Assembly (NCBI GenBank): GCA_028278425.1
Contig: JANQEJ010000112.1
Location: 1-53,868, forward strand
Length of the DNA stretch: 53,868 bases
Source of the DNA: Planctomycetota bacterium
Lineage (GTDB): Bacteria; Planctomycetota; UBA1135; GCA-002686595
Reading direction: 5' to 3'
In this document: piece by piece, positions 8,460 to 16,700 of the stretch
How positions within the stretch are numbered: position 1 is the stretch's first letter
Layout of the letters: every line of letters begins with the position of its first letter
Program-made: the position numbers and the translations under genes
Notes under the pieces: generated by a model
The model's input: only the letters and a program-made list of their open reading frames with translations
Told to the model about the DNA's origin: nothing
Databases searched by the model: none

Positions 8460-9725
8460 ATGGAGCTCTTCCCTCTCTTCTCCGGCGTCATCGTCGTCGC
8501 GGCGGTCTTCAGCTACCTGAATCACCGCTTCATTAAGGTTCCGACAACCATCGGCGTGATGCTGATCGCGCTGGCGGTCTCGCTCGCGCTGATCCTCCTC
8601 GACGTCGCCGGCGTCAGGGTTCGCGAGCCGGCGGTGGACTTCCTCGAGCGGCTCCAGTTTCGCGAGGCCCTCCTCGACGGCATGCTCGCCTTCCTCCTCT
8701 TTGCGGGCGCTTTGCACGTCAAGCTGGACGACCTCCTCGGGCAGAAGCGGGTCATCGGCGTCCTCGCCACCGTGGGCGTGGTCGTCACGACCTTCCTCGT
8801 GGCGGCTCTTACGTTCGCGCTCTGCGGCGCGTTGGGTCTGGAGGTGGAATTCATCCACTGCCTGCTCTTCGGGGCGCTGATCTCGCCGACGGATCCCATC
8901 GCGGTGCTCGGGATCCTGAAGAGCGCGAAGGCCCCGAAGACCCTGGAGACGAAGATCGCCGGCGAGTCGCTCTTCAACGACGGCATCGGCGTGGTCGTCT
9001 TCCTGGTGATCCTGGGGATCGCGAGCGGCAGTGGGGGGGCCTTCGGCGCCGTGGAGGTGGGGAAGCTCCTCCTCGTGGAGGTCGGCGGAGGCGTCCTGCT
9101 CGGCCTGATCGGCGGTTGGATCGCCTATCGGCTGATCCGCACGGTCGACAACTACCAGGTCGAGGTGCTGATCACCCTGGCCCTCGCGATGGGCCTCTAC
9201 ACCTTCGCCCACGCGATCCACTCGTCCGGACCGCTCGCGGTCGTCGTCGCGGGGCTCCTGATGGGCAACACCGGCCGCACGCTGGGCATGTCGGAGCACA
9301 CGCGCGAGCACATCGACACCTTCTGGGAGCTGATCGACGAGATCCTGAACGTCATCCTCTTCGTCCTGATCGGGCTCGAGATCCTCGTCGTCGACTTCGA
9401 GGGGAAGGTCCTCGTCCTCGCGGTCCTGGCGATTCCGATCGTCCTTTTCGCGCGCTTCGTCAGCGTCGGCGCGACCGTCTCCGTCCTGAGGCGCCACCGC
9501 CCGTTCACGCCGCACGCGGTGAAGATCATGACGTGGGGCGGCCTGCGGGGCGGGATCTCGGTCGCCCTCGCCCTCTCCATCGGAAGCGAAGTCGCCGCGC
9601 GCGACATGATCCTGACGGTGACCTACGTGGTCGTGCTGTTCTCGATCGTCGTCCAGGGCCTGACCATCAAGCGGCTGATCGGCTTGGTACCCCTCAGCAG
9701 CCGGGCTAAGCACCAAGGCGCTTGA
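8460..9725 (+). CDS. CPA1-family Na+/H+ antiporter
   Basis: 421 residues, almost entirely membrane-embedded, with about 12 hydrophobic segments. Family signatures are present: FGALISPTDPIAVLGILK, the ion-binding pair in GESLFNDGIGVVVF, the amphipathic segment SSGPLAVVVAGLLMGN, and WGGLRGGISVALALS near the end. These are hallmarks of NhaP/CPA1 exchangers, which swap cytoplasmic Na+ (or K+) for external protons to control pH and sodium. The protein stops soon after the last helix and lacks a long regulatory tail. It is the last gene of normal base composition before the lower-GC island and converges with the SinR-like gene, 56 bp separating the stops. Confidence 0.93.
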   Translation: MELFPLFSGVIVVAAVFSYLNHRFIKVPTTIGVMLIALAVSLALILLDVAGVRVREPAVDFLERLQFREALLDGMLAFLLFAGALHVKLDDLLGQKRVIGVLATVGVVVTTFLVAALTFALCGALGLEVEFIHCLLFGALISPTDPIAVLGILKSAKAPKTLETKIAGESLFNDGIGVVVFLVILGIASGSGGAFGAVEVGKLLLVEVGGGVLLGLIGGWIAYRLIRTVDNYQVEVLITLALAMGLYTFAHAIHSSGPLAVVVAGLLMGNTGRTLGMSEHTREHIDTFWELIDEILNVILFVLIGLEILVVDFEGKVLVLAVLAIPIVLFARFVSVGATVSVLRRHRPFTPHAVKIMTWGGLRGGISVALALSIGSEVAARDMILTVTYVVVLFSIVVQGLTIKRLIGLVPLSSRAKHQGA

Positions 9726-9781
9726 CGGAGATTGACCAGTTCTTCCTTACGGGATCTCGCCGAACACTCTGTACTTCCGCT

Positions 9782-10045
9782 TCAGGTAGCCGTTTGCTTG
9801 AGGTCGTTGGGCGTTCCGTTCGCGTTGAAGGTTGCCCAGCCGCTAACTTCCGACACTGCAAGCCCGTCATCTGCATCGATGAACTGCTTGAAATAATCAC
9901 GGAGCTGAGCCGGGGATGTGTTGTATCGGTTGAAGCACCAACATGACTCCAGGACCCGTACCGCCCTGAAGCGATCTAGTTCGCCGTAGAGGCGTTCATA
10001 CTCCCGGTGCGATCGGAGGTCGTACTCAAGAAAATACAGGGTCAT
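9782..10045 (-). CDS. Small SinR-like / Cas2-fold protein
   Basis: 87 residues: MTLYFLEYDLRSHREYERLY, then AVRVLESCWCFNRY, LRDYFKQFIDADDGLAVSEV and a polar tail. The order beta (LEYDL), helix, beta (RVLESCWCF), helix (LRDYFKQFID), beta (DGLAVSEV) fits the small ferredoxin-like fold shared by Cas2, VapD and the proteins often annotated as SinR family. No CRISPR array or other cas gene is in the window, so a Cas2 role in spacer uptake is not suggested; a stand-alone nuclease or toxin-like role is only a possibility. Base composition is lower in GC than in flanking genes. It is the last gene of a minus-strand group, 27 bp after the DUF2188 stop. Confidence 0.65.
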   Translation of the reverse strand: MTLYFLEYDLRSHREYERLYGELDRFRAVRVLESCWCFNRYNTSPAQLRDYFKQFIDADDGLAVSEVSGWATFNANGTPNDLKQTAT

Positions 10046-10072
10046 CGTTGTTCTGCCTCTGCGTCTTAGGGT

Positions 10073-10301
10073 TTAGTGTTTGCGATCCCGTGGCGGGAAA
10101 GGGTCGTTGCCGAAACTGTCTTTGTCTCGGATCGTTTCGTCCTTGGCGTGAATCACCAATTCAGATCGATAGACCCTGAGCATGCTGCCGGCCGACGTCA
10201 ATGGCCTCACGCTGCGTGCGGAGCAGAGCGGTGGGAATAGATTGGCCCGCGAGTTTGACTGCCCATCCAGCAGGATGCAGCACCACGTGGACGTTACTCA
10301 T
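10073..10301 (-). pseudogene. DUF2188-family small protein, frameshifted
   Basis: The N-terminal half reads MSNVHVVLHPAGWAVKLAGQ then REAIDVGRQHAQ and stops at once in that frame. The C-terminal half continues in another frame: SELVIHAKDETIRDKDSFGN, then DPFPPRDRKH before TAA. Together these are the complete DUF2188 pattern (HVV..GWAVK, SELVIHG.DG.I..KDS.G.DP.PP.D). Removing one base from the run of three C at 10174-10176 (GGG on the coding strand) restores a 75-residue protein, GRQHAQVYRSELVIH. It is either a recent inactivation, a sequencing or assembly error, or much less likely a programmed shift. It sits 16 bp downstream of the DUF1883 gene in the same direction. DUF2188 has no established biochemical function. 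Confidence 0.75.
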
Positions 10302-10317
10302 GCGCTTGCTCGCTTCC

Positions 10318-10581
10318 CTATGCTCCGATGACCTGGATCCCGGCCTGGACTTGGCCCCGGCGGCCACCAAGATCGACGACCACGTGCCAGTGCGCGTGAT
10401 GGGGCGGGCACAGACGGACCGGAGAAGACGTCGCCCATCCGCCGATGTATCTGTAGGGCCGCCCACGCTGGTAGGCCGAGTAGTTCCCACTGTCCATCAG
10501 GAGCACATTTGCCTGATGGTCGAGGGTGACGACCGCAGTCGCTTCTGATCCAGCCACGAATTCGCTATGAAGGTGTTCCAC
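10318..10581 (-). CDS. DUF1883-family protein
   Basis: 87 residues from GTG 10581, preceded by a purine-rich GAGAGA segment; the open frame extends further but without similarity. The sequence EHLHSEFVAGSEATAVVTLD, then QANVLLMDSGNYSAYQRG, YRYIGG and HAHWHVVVDLGGRRGQVQAG matches the DUF1883 pattern (tyrosine- and glycine-rich beta sandwich ending in W.VVIDLGG). From general knowledge, DUF1883 domains occur alone or fused to TIR domains, which gives a weak hint of a signalling or defence link. The upstream region is shared divergently with the sigma-like gene (195 bp between starts). Gene order on this strand is DUF1883, DUF2188 and SinR-like, with short gaps, consistent with one transcript. 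Confidence 0.72.
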   Translation of the reverse strand: MEHLHSEFVAGSEATAVVTLDHQANVLLMDSGNYSAYQRGRPYRYIGGWATSSPVRLCPPHHAHWHVVVDLGGRRGQVQAGIQVIGA

Positions 10582-10690
10582 GATGTTTCTCTCTGCCTCA
10601 CGAGGCTGCGCTAAGGCGATGGGCTCTGCCGTCTTCCCCACGGAGGGTCCCGGAAGCCTGTCACCCCTAAGCCGACGTGGCGGGCCGCAC

Positions 10691-10725
10691 GGGGACAGGA
10701 AACTCGGTCGATTTGTCCTGTCCCC
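10691..10725. repeat. 10-bp perfect inverted repeat in a divergent control region
   Basis: GGGGACAGGA at 10691-10700 is mirrored by TCCTGTCCCC at 10716-10725, with 15 bases between. It lies inside the 195-bp gap between the divergent DUF1883 and sigma-like genes. It could be an operator read by a dimeric regulator, or one copy of a dispersed REP-like palindrome. Which of these it is depends on whether further copies occur elsewhere in the genome. Confidence 0.6.
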
Positions 10726-10776
10726 TTCTGGGCGGCCGCTTCGGTACTGTTGTAGCAGCAGCGCACCGATGCTGGC

Positions 10777-11439
10777 GTGATCAGAATGGACGATCAGGAG
10801 GCCCTGCTTGCTCTTGATGCCGGATCAGACGAGGAGCGGCAGACAGCCCTCTCGTTCCTCTATGACTGGTACCACGACCGGCTGGCGGCTCTCTTGGGTA
10901 ACCGCTTCCACTTCGACGACGAGATCGCTCAGATCGGAGCAGCCCAGGCCCTTCTGGAACTCTACCAAGGGGCCACAGCACTCGTGCCTGACCTGTACGA
11001 CCAGCCCGACCAGCCATGGCGGTGGTTGATCCGCCGTGCTAGCGATCGCGCCACCGATGCGGCCCGCCAGCAACGCCGCCTTGTGGCCAACGTGCCCGAC
11101 GCCCTGAAGGAGGACTTCACCCGGCATGGCCTGAACGCCGCTGAGCCTGTTCTCGTTTCTGAACACGATCCATCTGCTGAAGCGCTTGCTCAGGAGCAAC
11201 GAACACTCGTCCGAACCTCTGTCTTTACCTTCCTGGATACTCTTGAGCAGCCTGACAAGGGAATCCTCCTCCATGATCTCGTTGCGCAATACGAACTGCT
11301 CTCACCACGAGAGGCAGGGGAATTCGATGAAGAATTAATCGGCAGGAGCCACAACCTCTGGACTGATGACGCTCTTAAGAAGCGGCGTCAACGGCTCAAA
11401 CCGCGGCTTGCTGAGTTTCTCCAAGAGAGGCTGCCATGA
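10777..11439 (+). CDS. Sigma-70-like RNA polymerase sigma factor (divergent family)
   Basis: 220 residues from GTG 10777; ATG 10786 is the alternative start. Residues about 25-100 fit sigma region 2: LYDWYHDRLAALLG, DDEIAQIGAAQALLELYQ, then PWRWLIRRASDRATDAARQQ, the helix pair that normally binds core polymerase and melts the -10 element. Region 4 is weaker: FLDTLEQPDKGILLHDLVAQ, then a recognition-helix-like segment WTDDALKKRRQRLKPRLAEF. The linker is unusually long. The stop overlaps the next gene by four bases (ATGA), and the third gene is an ImmA/IrrE peptidase, so the three are probably co-transcribed. Composition is lower GC than the flanking core genes. An alternative is a sigma-derived DNA-binding protein that no longer binds polymerase. 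Confidence 0.7.
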   Translation: MIRMDDQEALLALDAGSDEERQTALSFLYDWYHDRLAALLGNRFHFDDEIAQIGAAQALLELYQGATALVPDLYDQPDQPWRWLIRRASDRATDAARQQRRLVANVPDALKEDFTRHGLNAAEPVLVSEHDPSAEALAQEQRTLVRTSVFTFLDTLEQPDKGILLHDLVAQYELLSPREAGEFDEELIGRSHNLWTDDALKKRRQRLKPRLAEFLQERLP

Positions 11440-11807
11440 CAACGGACAAGGAGTACTTCGCCCATGTTGCGCGCCTCCGCAAGCTCTTCAACGATGAGCT
11501 TGCAACGAGTGATGACCTTCCTCCCTTTCTTCGTCCGGACGAGCAGGAAGTCACAGAGGACATTCGTCAGCGATCTCAGGAACTCAAGGAGGTCGTCCTT
11601 CGCGGTGATAGCGCAGGCCTCATAGAGAGTTTGCGATCGGCCTCTCCTGCTGGGTTCAATCGATCCAACGAGGATGCGCAGCAGATTCCTGAACTTGACG
11701 AGGCCCGTCAGGAAACGGAGGATCGCCTCCTAAAGGAGGGTAACGAGGAGCATGACCAAGCTTTCGGCGGCGAAGATAATGGACATCGCCCAGGAGATAC
11801 TCCGTGA
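11436..11807 (+). CDS. Small acidic protein of unknown function between sigma factor and ImmA/IrrE peptidase
   Basis: 123 residues, strongly charged and predicted largely helical: MTTDKEYFAHVARLRKLFND, then EQEVTEDIRQRSQELKEVVL and a very acidic, low-complexity tail (DEARQETEDRLLKEGNEEHD). There is no signal peptide, membrane segment or recognised domain. It overlaps the sigma-like gene by four bases at its start and the peptidase gene by 56 bases at its end, so all three are translationally linked. Position and size suggest a soluble antagonist (anti-sigma-like) that could be the peptidase's substrate. That is inference from order only. The disordered tail is coded by the segment that overlaps the peptidase start. 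Confidence 0.65.
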   Translation: MTTDKEYFAHVARLRKLFNDELATSDDLPPFLRPDEQEVTEDIRQRSQELKEVVLRGDSAGLIESLRSASPAGFNRSNEDAQQIPELDEARQETEDRLLKEGNEEHDQAFGGEDNGHRPGDTP

Positions 11808-12549
11808 CAAGGGCCAAGGTCACTCGTTGCCTACTTCGCTCAATGCTCTACTTGATGGAGAAACGCTAGAACTCGTTCCTATCTCAACACCACAGCAGTT
11901 TGACGGCCGGCTCGAGCTCTGCTGCAATCGGCCCACCATCTTCATTAATCTGATTCGCGGTGGATGGAACCACCCGCGAGTCCGCTTTACCCTCGGCCAT
12001 GAGCTTGGTCACTTCTTTCTGCACCGCCGGTTGCTAAGGAAGGGACATATCTTCCACGACGATAAGATCCTTTTTGGTCCTGACCTCAAGGACGTCGAGC
12101 AAGAGGCCAACGCCTTCGCATCAGAATGTCTGCTCCCTTCACCGCTTGTCACACGCCGTCTTGGCTCGCGCTTGTTGAACCTTGCATTCGTCCAAGACAT
12201 CGCTGCGGAGTCCCTCGCAAGCTTGCAGGCTACAGCGATCAAGATCGCGTCCCTCACGTCGAATCGTTGCTGCTTCTTCTGGGAAGAAGAGGGTGCGATT
12301 CAGTGGACCGCCCCGAGCGATGACTGGATCTATTCCCGGCACCGATGGTCCGCGTGGCGGGGAGCGCTCCCGACAATGAGCGAGGCATCAAGCACACCAG
12401 ACAGCTTTGATGAGCGGAAGGTTGACTTCCAAGCGTGGTGCCCCAACTCCAATCAGCGAGAGGATCCCCTGTTTGAGTCAGCCCATGCAACCTCCTTTGG
12501 TCGGCTGATCCTGGTCTTCGATCCAGGTACTGAGGATGAGTCATTCTGA
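11752..12549 (+). CDS. ImmA/IrrE-family metallo-endopeptidase
   Basis: 265 residues. The zinc site is explicit: FTLGHELGHFFLHR with His83, Glu84 and His87, then DLKDVEQEANAFASECLLP, in which Glu118 is the usual third ligand. The N-terminal helix (AAKIMDIAQEIL) and the strand PTIFINL before the HExxH helix also follow the family. ImmA/IrrE peptidases cut transcriptional repressors to switch on mobile-element or stress genes. Here the expected XRE repressor neighbour is missing; a sigma-like factor and a small acidic protein take its place. The last 100 residues (FWEEEGAIQWTAPSDDWIYS onwards) form an extra domain that may sense a signal. AGGAGGG and GAGGAG motifs precede ATG 11752. The 218 bp after the stop hold nothing convincing. 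Confidence 0.88.
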   Translation: MTKLSAAKIMDIAQEILRDKGQGHSLPTSLNALLDGETLELVPISTPQQFDGRLELCCNRPTIFINLIRGGWNHPRVRFTLGHELGHFFLHRRLLRKGHIFHDDKILFGPDLKDVEQEANAFASECLLPSPLVTRRLGSRLLNLAFVQDIAAESLASLQATAIKIASLTSNRCCFFWEEEGAIQWTAPSDDWIYSRHRWSAWRGALPTMSEASSTPDSFDERKVDFQAWCPNSNQREDPLFESAHATSFGRLILVFDPGTEDESF

Positions 12550-12767
12550 GTGGTGGACCTCGCTACTAACGGTCTCTCGATGGCGACCTCACTCTGTTCC
12601 GTTCTTGCCTTCACTGATCAACGACTCTACGCACGCTCCGCCGGTCGCGCAGATCGAGTTCGCCCTGGCTGTTGATTACACAGTGTTCGCCGTGGTCGTT
12701 GCCGGCGACGTATCGGGTCTGACCATCGACATGCTGCACAACGAGATCCTTGCGGCCGGGCCAGGAG

Positions 12768-13652
12768 TTAGCCGAGCTCTTCCAGCGTCTTCGGCCAGCT
12801 CGTCTTGAGCAGCTTCGAGAGCGCCCGATCCGCTAGGAGCTTCCCGCCGGTCTGGCAGGTCGCGCAGTAGTTCGTCTCGTTCGAGGCGTGCACGATGCGC
12901 TGGACCGGGGAGCCGCAGACGGGACACGGCTCCTTGTACTTCCCGTGCACGGCCATCCCGGGGCGGAACGCCGTGACCTTGGTCGGGAAGCCGTCGCCGG
13001 TCTCGGCGCGGAGCCGCTCGATCCAGTCGAGCATCGTCTCCCGCACGGCGGCGTGGAGCCGCTCGATCTCCTCGTCCGTCAGCCGCGAGGTCAGCTTGAC
13101 CGGCGAGAGCCGCGCTCGGTGGAGGATCTCGTCCGAGTAGGCGTTGCCGATCCCGCTGAAGAGCTTCGGCGCGCACAGCGAGCGCTTCAGAGTGTGGTTC
13201 TCGGCCAGGAGCCGCTCGCGGAACGCCTCCAGCGTGCAGTCGAGGATCTCGAGACCGCCCGGGTCGTGGGCCGCCAGAGCCTCCTCGCCCTGAACCACGT
13301 AGAGCGACGCGCGTTTCTTCGTCCCGGCCTCCGTGAGAAGCAGGGTGCCCGGCTCGAAGTCGAAGGCGGCAAGGCCTAGTTTCTTCGGGACGTCCGCGCC
13401 CTTCTCCTTCCAGCGGAACCGGCCGGCGATCATCAGGTGGAAGACCAGAAAGAGCTCGTCCTCGAAACCGATCGCGATGCGCTTCCCGAGGCGCCGGAAC
13501 CCGACGACCCGGCGCCCGACGGCGGCTTCCAGCGGAGGCTCGACCGAACGCAGGAGGAAGGGGCTCGCCAGCCGGGTGCCCTCCAGGACGCGTCCCTCGA
13601 GGCGTTCGCGGAGGCAGTCGATGTAGAGCGTGACGTCGGGCAGCTCGGGCAC
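12768..13652 (-). CDS. mutM: Formamidopyrimidine-DNA glycosylase (Fpg/MutM family)
   Basis: 294 residues. The protein begins MPELPDV, so after removal of Met the N-terminal Pro is the Schiff-base nucleophile and Glu3 the catalytic acid. Lys57 (LGKRIAI) matches the conserved beta-hairpin lysine. The helix-two-turn-helix reads [20 protein letters not shown]. The C-terminal zinc finger has Cys243, Cys246, Cys263 and Cys266 (CPVCG and CATCQ). These enzymes remove oxidised purines such as 8-oxoguanine and cut the abasic strand. The GNAYSDEIL version and the ...[10 protein letters not shown] finger place it nearer the less-studied bacterial Fpg subfamilies than E. coli MutM, so substrate range may differ. 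It is divergent from the alpha-2-macroglobulin gene (119 bp gap). Confidence 0.92.
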   Translation of the reverse strand: MPELPDVTLYIDCLRERLEGRVLEGTRLASPFLLRSVEPPLEAAVGRRVVGFRRLGKRIAIGFEDELFLVFHLMIAGRFRWKEKGADVPKKLGLAAFDFEPGTLLLTEAGTKKRASLYVVQGEEALAAHDPGGLEILDCTLEAFRERLLAENHTLKRSLCAPKLFSGIGNAYSDEILHRARLSPVKLTSRLTDEEIERLHAAVRETMLDWIERLRAETGDGFPTKVTAFRPGMAVHGKYKEPCPVCGSPVQRIVHASNETNYCATCQTGGKLLADRALSKLLKTSWPKTLEELG

Positions 13653-13771
13653 GGCGGCATCCTACCGAGAAACCGTTTCGCCCAAGTCCGTCCAAGTTCG
13701 CCCCAACACGATCCCGCGGCCCGGCGTTTCACCGCGTCGTCGCGTCTCGCGAGTCACGGGGAATCCATGCC

Positions 13772-16700
13772 ATGAAGACCGTCTCCTGCCTGCTCGTTCT
13801 TTCCGGCCTCTCGCTCGGGGTCCTCGCCGATAACGCCCGTCCCGCCCAGGACGCCGATGAGCTCTTGGCGAAGGCCGATCGCCACTACGCCGAGGGCTCG
13901 TTCGAGCTAGCCCACAAGCTCTACGTCCAGGCTCGCGAGCGAGGGCTCGAGGGCGAGGCCGCGCGGCACGCCGAGCTCCGGGTGGCCGATTCGCGCTGGC
14001 GCAGCGCGGCGGCGAGCAACAACCCCGACACGAGCGAGCTCGACACGGCACTCCAGGAGCTCAACGCGTTCGTCGCCTCGTACGAGAACGTCGAGGACCG
14101 CGACGACCGCTGGGCGGAGGCGCAGGAGTCGCTCGGCGGCTGGTACTGGGACCGGCGGGAATCGCGCAACTGGAGCGGCTGGAACCACTACCAGCAGGCG
14201 CTCGACTGGTGGGCGGGCTCGCGCGACATCGAGCGCGCGCGCGAGCGCTACCTGGCGATCGCCTGGAACGCGAGCGAGCCGCGCTGGTGGGAGTCGCACT
14301 GGGACTACGGCGCCTACGGGAACTACCTCCCGGTGAGCGTCCTCCAGAACGCCACGAAGATCGCGGAGTCGGACGAGGACAAGGGGCACGCGCACTTCCT
14401 GCTCGCGATGACCTACTACCGCCGCGGCGGCAGCAACGAGATCCAGGCGACGGCGGAGGGAGAGTTCGAGGCGGTGCTCGCGCTCGGGAAGGAGAACCGC
14501 TGGTACGACGACGCGCTCTACCACTACGGCGTCTTCAACGAGGAGAAGGGCGACCTGGTCCACCACGAGAACGGGGTCGTGTCGTGGAGGCAGGACTACG
14601 TCGAGGCGGTCGAGCTCTACCGGCGCCTGCTGCGCGAGTTCAAGAAGGGCGAGACGCGCTACTACGACTCGGCGCGAAACCGCATCCAGAACATCACCGC
14701 GCCCACGCTCAGCGTCCACGTCAGCAGCTTCTTCACCCTCGACTCCGAGGTGCAGTACCAGCTTCGCTGGCGCAACGTGAAGACCGCGAGCCTGGCGCTC
14801 TACCCGGTCGACCTGGCCCGCGATCCGCGGATGACCGGCGCGCACAACCCGGACGACTTCGTCAACACGATCGACCTGGCGCGCATCGAGCCGCACGCGC
14901 GGTGGGACTACGCGACCGGCGACGAGGGCGAGCACCAGCCGGGCGACGCAACGCTCTATCTAAAGGAAAAGCCGCCGCTCGGCGCCTACGTCCTCGCCGC
15001 GAGCGGCAGCGGGGTCGGATCCCGCGCGTTGGTCCTCGTCAGCGATGCCTCGCTGGTGGTCAAGAACGCCGGCGGGCGGCTCCTCGCCTGGTTCACCGGG
15101 CTGGAGGACGGCAAGCCGATCGCCGAGGCGCGCCTGTGGCTGTGGGAGCGCTACTACGAGAAGAACGAATGGCGCGACCGGCAGATCGAGGGCGTCACGC
15201 AGGCGGACGGGACGGCGCTCTTCGACGTCCGCGGCCGGCAGCGAAGCTCGAAGTACTACCTCGGCGCCTCGCTCGGCGCGCGCCAGGCGTTCAGCTCCGG
15301 TTCCGGCTCCTGGTGGCGGTCGGATCCCGACCGCTGGAAGATCTACGCCTTCACCGACCGCCCGGCCTACCGGCCGAACGACGAGGTGCAGTGGAAGCTC
15401 GTCGCGCGCACCAACGAGGGCGGCGCGTACGCGACGCCGGCCGGCGAGAAGCTCACCTACAAGATCCACGATCCGCGCGGAACCGTCGCCAAGGAGGGTG
15501 AGGTCGAGCTCAACGCGTTCGGTGCCGCGGCGGGGACGTTCGAAACGGGTCCGGAGCTCGCGCTCGGCGAGTACTGGGTCGAGTTCCGCAGCCGCGGCTC
15601 CTACGTCGGGCGCGCTTCGCTCTTCCGGATCGAGGAGTACAAGCTCCCCGAGTACGAGGTCAGCGTGAAGCTGCCCGAGGATCCCGAGGGTTCCGGCAAA
15701 CCGAAGCTCTATCGCGTCGGCGACGAGGTGACGGCCGAGGTCGTCGCGAGCTACTACTTCGGCGGCGCGGTCGCGGACGCGGAGGTCGAGGTGCTCGTCT
15801 ACCAGCGACCGTACTACCACTACTGGCAGCCCCGGCGCGAGTACCCCTGGTTCTACGCCGACACCTCGATCTACCAGGGCTGGTGGGGCGGCTACGGGCA
15901 GATGGTCACCCGCGAGCAGATCAAGACGGACGCCAACGGCGTCGCCAAGGTGACCTTCTCCACGCCGACCGGCACTGGGCAGGACTACGAGTACACCGTC
16001 GAGGCGCGCGTCGTCGACGCTTCCCGGCGCGAAGTGGTCGCGCGCAACGACTTGCGCGTCACCCGGCAGGCGTACTACGTCCGCGTCGAGCCGAAGCACA
16101 AGATCCACCGCCCGGGCGACCGCGTCGAGATTGAGTTCGAGGCCAAGGACCCGAACGGCACGCCGGTGTCGACGCGCGGCAAGGTCAAGGTCACGCGCGA
16201 CCGTTGGATCGAGATCTGGGTCGACCCCGAGGGCAACGAGGTCCGCGGGACCAAGCTCGAACAGCTCAAGCGCAGGCATCCGGCCTTCCCGCCCCCGGGG
16301 AAGGGCGATCCGTGGCGACTCAAGTTCAGCGGCTACGAGCAGGACGTCGTGGCGGAGACGACGGTCAAGACCGGCGAAGACGGCACGGCGTCCTGGAGCT
16401 TCGCCGCCGAGGAAGCGGGCTACTACCGCGTCGCGTGGGCCAGCGAGGACGGCCGCGGCGCGCCGATCTCCGGCCAGGCGGCGTTCTACGTCGCCGACGA
16501 GAACACGACCGAGATCGGCTACCGCTACGGCGGCGTCGACCTGATCGTCGACAAGGACACCTTCCGCAGCGGCGAGAAGGCCGCGGTGATGGTCGCGACG
16601 CCGACCAACGACCGCTACGTGCTGCTGACCATCGAGGGGGAGGACCTCCACCACTACGAGGTCGTGCACGTCACGGGAACCGTCAAGCTCGTCATGCTCG

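Noticed and set aside
9782..10045. CRISPR-Cas adaptation module because of the Cas2-like fold
   Set aside because: No repeat-spacer array, cas1 or other cas gene was seen in the window; the protein fits stand-alone SinR-like proteins better.
12536..12808. 90-codon frame after the ImmA/IrrE gene (contains DYTVFAVVVAGDVSGLTID)
   Set aside because: It overlaps the peptidase end and the mutM end on the other strand, has no ribosome site and matches nothing recognised. It could be a remnant, but support is too weak to list.
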